Assembly (NCBI GenBank): GCA_902488555.1 | Contig: CABTWT010000017.1 | Coordinates: 1-17,070, forward strand | Direction: 5' to 3' | DNA: 17,070 nucleotides | Source: an uncultured Anaerococcus sp. | Lineage (GTDB): Bacteria > Bacillota_A > Clostridia > Tissierellales > Peptoniphilaceae | Shown: positions 14,726 to 17,070 of the stretch, in pieces | Layout of the letters: every line of letters starts with the position of its first letter | Position numbering within the stretch: the first letter of the stretch is position 1 | The notes under the pieces: model-generated | The model's input: only the letters and a program-made list of their open reading frames with translations | Told to the model about the DNA's origin: nothing | The model's database searches: none | Translations under genes and position numbers: made by a program

Positions 14726-16577
14726 AACTATTAAAAAAGATTTGACCAGATTTTTAACTACTGATGAAAATATTAAATCATATTTAAGAAGTAATAAACT
14801 TACAAATTTGGAGATTTTAAAATATGCCTATAGTCCATTTAAGGAAAATAGGAAAATAAAGGCAAGTTTAATTATTTATCCCATGGTAAATGGCATCATA
14901 CCAATACTGCAAGCTTTTATTATGTACTACTTGGTAGGACTTATTGAAAATAACACTAAACTAAGCACACTGCTTTTAACAATAGCCCTCTATAGCCTTA
15001 TAATTTTTCTATGTTCTATAATTTCCAATCAAATAGAGTACAAGACCTATGCAAAATATATGGGAACCAGGTTAGATTTCTTCAGACAATCTGCTGGAAG
15101 GATAATGGAAATGGACTATGGCCTTGGTGAAAATGCTAACTTTATGGCAGAATTTACCAAAGGATTCTATCCTTTTTCAAACAACGTAGAAGGCCTTGAA
15201 GGAATCTACCACGATATGTATCCTCTGCTTTCAAATCTAGTATCCTTTATAATAATTAGCATTATTATGGCAAAGCTTTCTCCTTTAATATTTGCTTTTG
15301 CTCTAGGATCAATTATTATCCAGCTTATAATAAGAAACTTTACTGAGGCTTATAGGCATAAACACATGACAGAGCTTCAGAAAGTTACTAGAAAAACCGA
15401 AAGATACTACAAGGAGGCCAGTGATTTCTCCTATGCCAAAGACATTAGAATATTTAACTTTAAAGAAAGTTTTATAGAAGGTTTTAAACCTCTAGTAGAT
15501 AATGTTTATAAAATTTCCAATAAATTTATTAAGCATGAAATCTACCTATCTCCAGTCCTTGCAATACTTATTGTAGGAATAGAAGCTATTGCTTATTACT
15601 TTTTATTTGGAAAAATAGCAGATCATAAAATTAGCTTACAAAATCTAACCCTTGCCATAACTTCAACCACTGTTTATGTAAATATCATATCATCGCTTGT
15701 TATGAACCTTTCACAAACAAAATCAAATCTAAGGTATGTATCAGATGGTTTTGATATGATTCGTGCTGACCTTAATTCAGCTAGGGGTGATAAAAAAATA
15801 TCTGGCCCAATTTCTATAGAATTTGAAAATGTATCATTTGCCTACCCCCTATCAGATAATAAAGTTTTGGACAACTTATCATTTAAGATTAACTCTGGCG
15901 AGAAGATAGCCATAGTTGGTGTAAATGGTGCTGGAAAATCGACCATAGTATCTCTAATCCTTGGCCTTTATAAGCCTAGTTCTGGGAAAATTTACATAAA
16001 TGGAATTGATAGTAATCAAATTGATCTTAAGGATAGGTTTAAGGCTTTTGCTACAGTCCTTCAAAATGTTGAGCCCCTAGCTGTAAGTATAGCAGAAAAT
16101 GTCGCAGCAAGTTCTCAAAATATCAACAGAGATAGAGTAGTAGAATCACTAAAAGCTGCTGGTCTAGCCTATAAGTTAGACCAGCTAGCAAAAGGAATAG
16201 ATACTCCTATGACAAAAAATATCCACGAAGACGGGACACTTTTCTCAGGTGGAGAAAATCAAAAACTTGCCATTGCCCGCGCCTTATATAAGAAAGATGC
16301 CAAAGCTATAATCATGGATGAACCAACTGCATCTTTAGACGCCCTTGCTGAAGAAGAAATATATAGGCAAATAGAGAATATTTCATCAGATAAAACTCTA
16401 ATTTTTATCTCCCACAGACTAGCATCTACCAGATTTTGCGATAAGATTTTGCTCCTTGATGGTGGGAAGATAAAAGAATTTGGCAGCCATGATGATTTAT
16501 TAAGACAAAACGGCCTCTACAAAGAAATGTATGAGAGTCAAAAGAAATATTACGAGGAGGAAAATAATGAAAAATAA
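14718..16577 (+). CDS. ABC exporter half-transporter, first subunit
   Basis: A 619-residue fused membrane/ATPase protein. The N-terminal part (about 48-335) holds about six transmembrane helices of the type I exporter fold, including a cytoplasmic segment with MDYGLGENANFM. The ATPase follows: Walker A GVNGAGKST (401-409), Q-loop Q449, signature FSGGENQK (509-516), Walker B IIMDEP (531-536, catalytic E535), D-loop SLD and H-loop H566. The signature carries E-N in place of the usual Q-x, but the site looks complete. The chosen ATG has AAGGAG at 7 bases; a GTG at 14694 in the same frame has no such site. It overlaps the regulator gene by 8 bases and the second subunit by 11. The cargo is unknown; a peptide or drug-like compound is plausible. 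Confidence 0.92.
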   Translation: MSETIKKDLTRFLTTDENIKSYLRSNKLTNLEILKYAYSPFKENRKIKASLIIYPMVNGIIPILQAFIMYYLVGLIENNTKLSTLLLTIALYSLIIFLCSIISNQIEYKTYAKYMGTRLDFFRQSAGRIMEMDYGLGENANFMAEFTKGFYPFSNNVEGLEGIYHDMYPLLSNLVSFIIISIIMAKLSPLIFAFALGSIIIQLIIRNFTEAYRHKHMTELQKVTRKTERYYKEASDFSYAKDIRIFNFKESFIEGFKPLVDNVYKISNKFIKHEIYLSPVLAILIVGIEAIAYYFLFGKIADHKISLQNLTLAITSTTVYVNIISSLVMNLSQTKSNLRYVSDGFDMIRADLNSARGDKKISGPISIEFENVSFAYPLSDNKVLDNLSFKINSGEKIAIVGVNGAGKSTIVSLILGLYKPSSGKIYINGIDSNQIDLKDRFKAFATVLQNVEPLAVSIAENVAASSQNINRDRVVESLKAAGLAYKLDQLAKGIDTPMTKNIHEDGTLFSGGENQKLAIARALYKKDAKAIIMDEPTASLDALAEEEIYRQIENISSDKTLIFISHRLASTRFCDKILLLDGGKIKEFGSHDDLLRQNGLYKEMYESQKKYYEEENNEK

Positions 16578-17070
16578 ATACAAAGCCCTAGCAATGCTTA
16601 CTAATATAATAGGAAAAAATGACCCCTTATATTTGCTAGCTCTCCTTGCTAACTCTATATTGCCGGCATTAGAAACCTTGGTAAATGTCTATGTTCCAAT
16701 GATTTTTATAGGCCAATTGATAAATCCTAGACCAGTAGCTGACTTTATTAATCAAATTATAATACTAGTAATAGCAAAGTTTACCCTAAAAACTTTATCT
16801 CGCTTATCCAATAGAAGAGAGTTTGTAAGAAGACTTGCTATCAACGAACATGTGTCATTTGAAATATCAAAAAAAGCCATAGATTTAAGCTATTATAATA
16901 TTGAAAATCCCTATGTTCTAGACCTTAAAGAAAAGGCAGGAGCAGCCATAAGCTTCGGTAGCCTTCATAACTTATTAGCTTGTCTAAAAGATATAATCCA
17001 AGGCCTGTCAACTATGGTTGGTACTGCTATTATTATAATAAGTTTCTCCCCTTACCTAGTAGGATTCTCC
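16567..17070 (+). CDS. ABC exporter half-transporter, second subunit (partial, runs off the window)
   Basis: The frame is open from ATG 16567 to the last base, giving 168 residues. It starts with AGGAGG (16555-16560) 6 bases upstream and overlaps the first subunit by 11 bases. The visible part is the start of a transmembrane domain: a helix pair at about 20-52 and 60-76, a basic cytoplasmic segment (RLSNRREFVRR), then DLSYYNIENPYVLDLKEKAG (106-125), which is the counterpart of MDYGLGENANFM in the first subunit. A further helix follows at about 147-163. The ATPase domain should lie beyond the window. The two proteins most likely form a heterodimeric exporter. Confidence 0.85.
   Translation, partial: MKNKYKALAMLTNIIGKNDPLYLLALLANSILPALETLVNVYVPMIFIGQLINPRPVADFINQIIILVIAKFTLKTLSRLSNRREFVRRLAINEHVSFEISKKAIDLSYYNIENPYVLDLKEKAGAAISFGSLHNLLACLKDIIQGLSTMVGTAIIIISFSPYLVGFS

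Overview
The window is AT-rich DNA from a low-GC Gram-positive bacterium (Firmicutes). The gene order metG-tatD-rnmV-rsmA is the classical Firmicutes arrangement. Strong AGGAGG-type ribosome binding sites, ATGA-type gene overlaps, a lipobox protein and a MurE ligase without the meso-diaminopimelate motif all fit. The style suggests an anaerobic coccus of the Anaerococcus/Peptoniphilus group, but that is inference; no marker gene here settles the genus.

Layout. Bases 1-1320 hold no convincing complete gene. They contain a possible C-terminal tail of an upstream gene, a doubtful 46-residue membrane ORF, a GC-rich stretch rich in hairpins (361-515), a pair of diverged inverted repeat arms (about 511-592 and 917-998), and copies of a dispersed repeat that recurs at 8727-8883. 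Bases 1325-7169 are a tightly packed leftward operon: threonine ammonia-lyase, murE, a BaiN/HI0933-type flavoprotein, a SAF-domain homoserine-dehydrogenase-like oxidoreductase and an alpha/beta esterase. It starts at an extended -10 promoter and ends at a hairpin terminator. Divergent from it, 7258-8683 encodes a lipoprotein and a three-helix membrane protein that share a related extracytoplasmic domain.

Bases 8947-13295 are a second leftward operon: metG, tatD, rnmV, rsmA and a small glutaredoxin-like gene, joined by 1-4 base overlaps except before the last gene. It covers methionine tRNA charging, 5S rRNA maturation, 16S rRNA dimethylation, a TatD nuclease and thiol redox. Divergent from metG, 13538-17070 carries a large ArsR-type regulator followed, with overlapping reading frames, by two ABC exporter half-transporters; the second runs off the window. 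A palindrome lies between the -35 and -10 of the regulator promoter, so the module looks like an autoregulated export system.

The housekeeping genes are ordinary. The parts worth most attention are the ArsR-plus-ABC module with its large unassigned N-terminal sensor region, the paired lipoprotein/membrane protein of unknown function, the unusual MurE specificity motif, and the mosaic repeats in the non-coding DNA.
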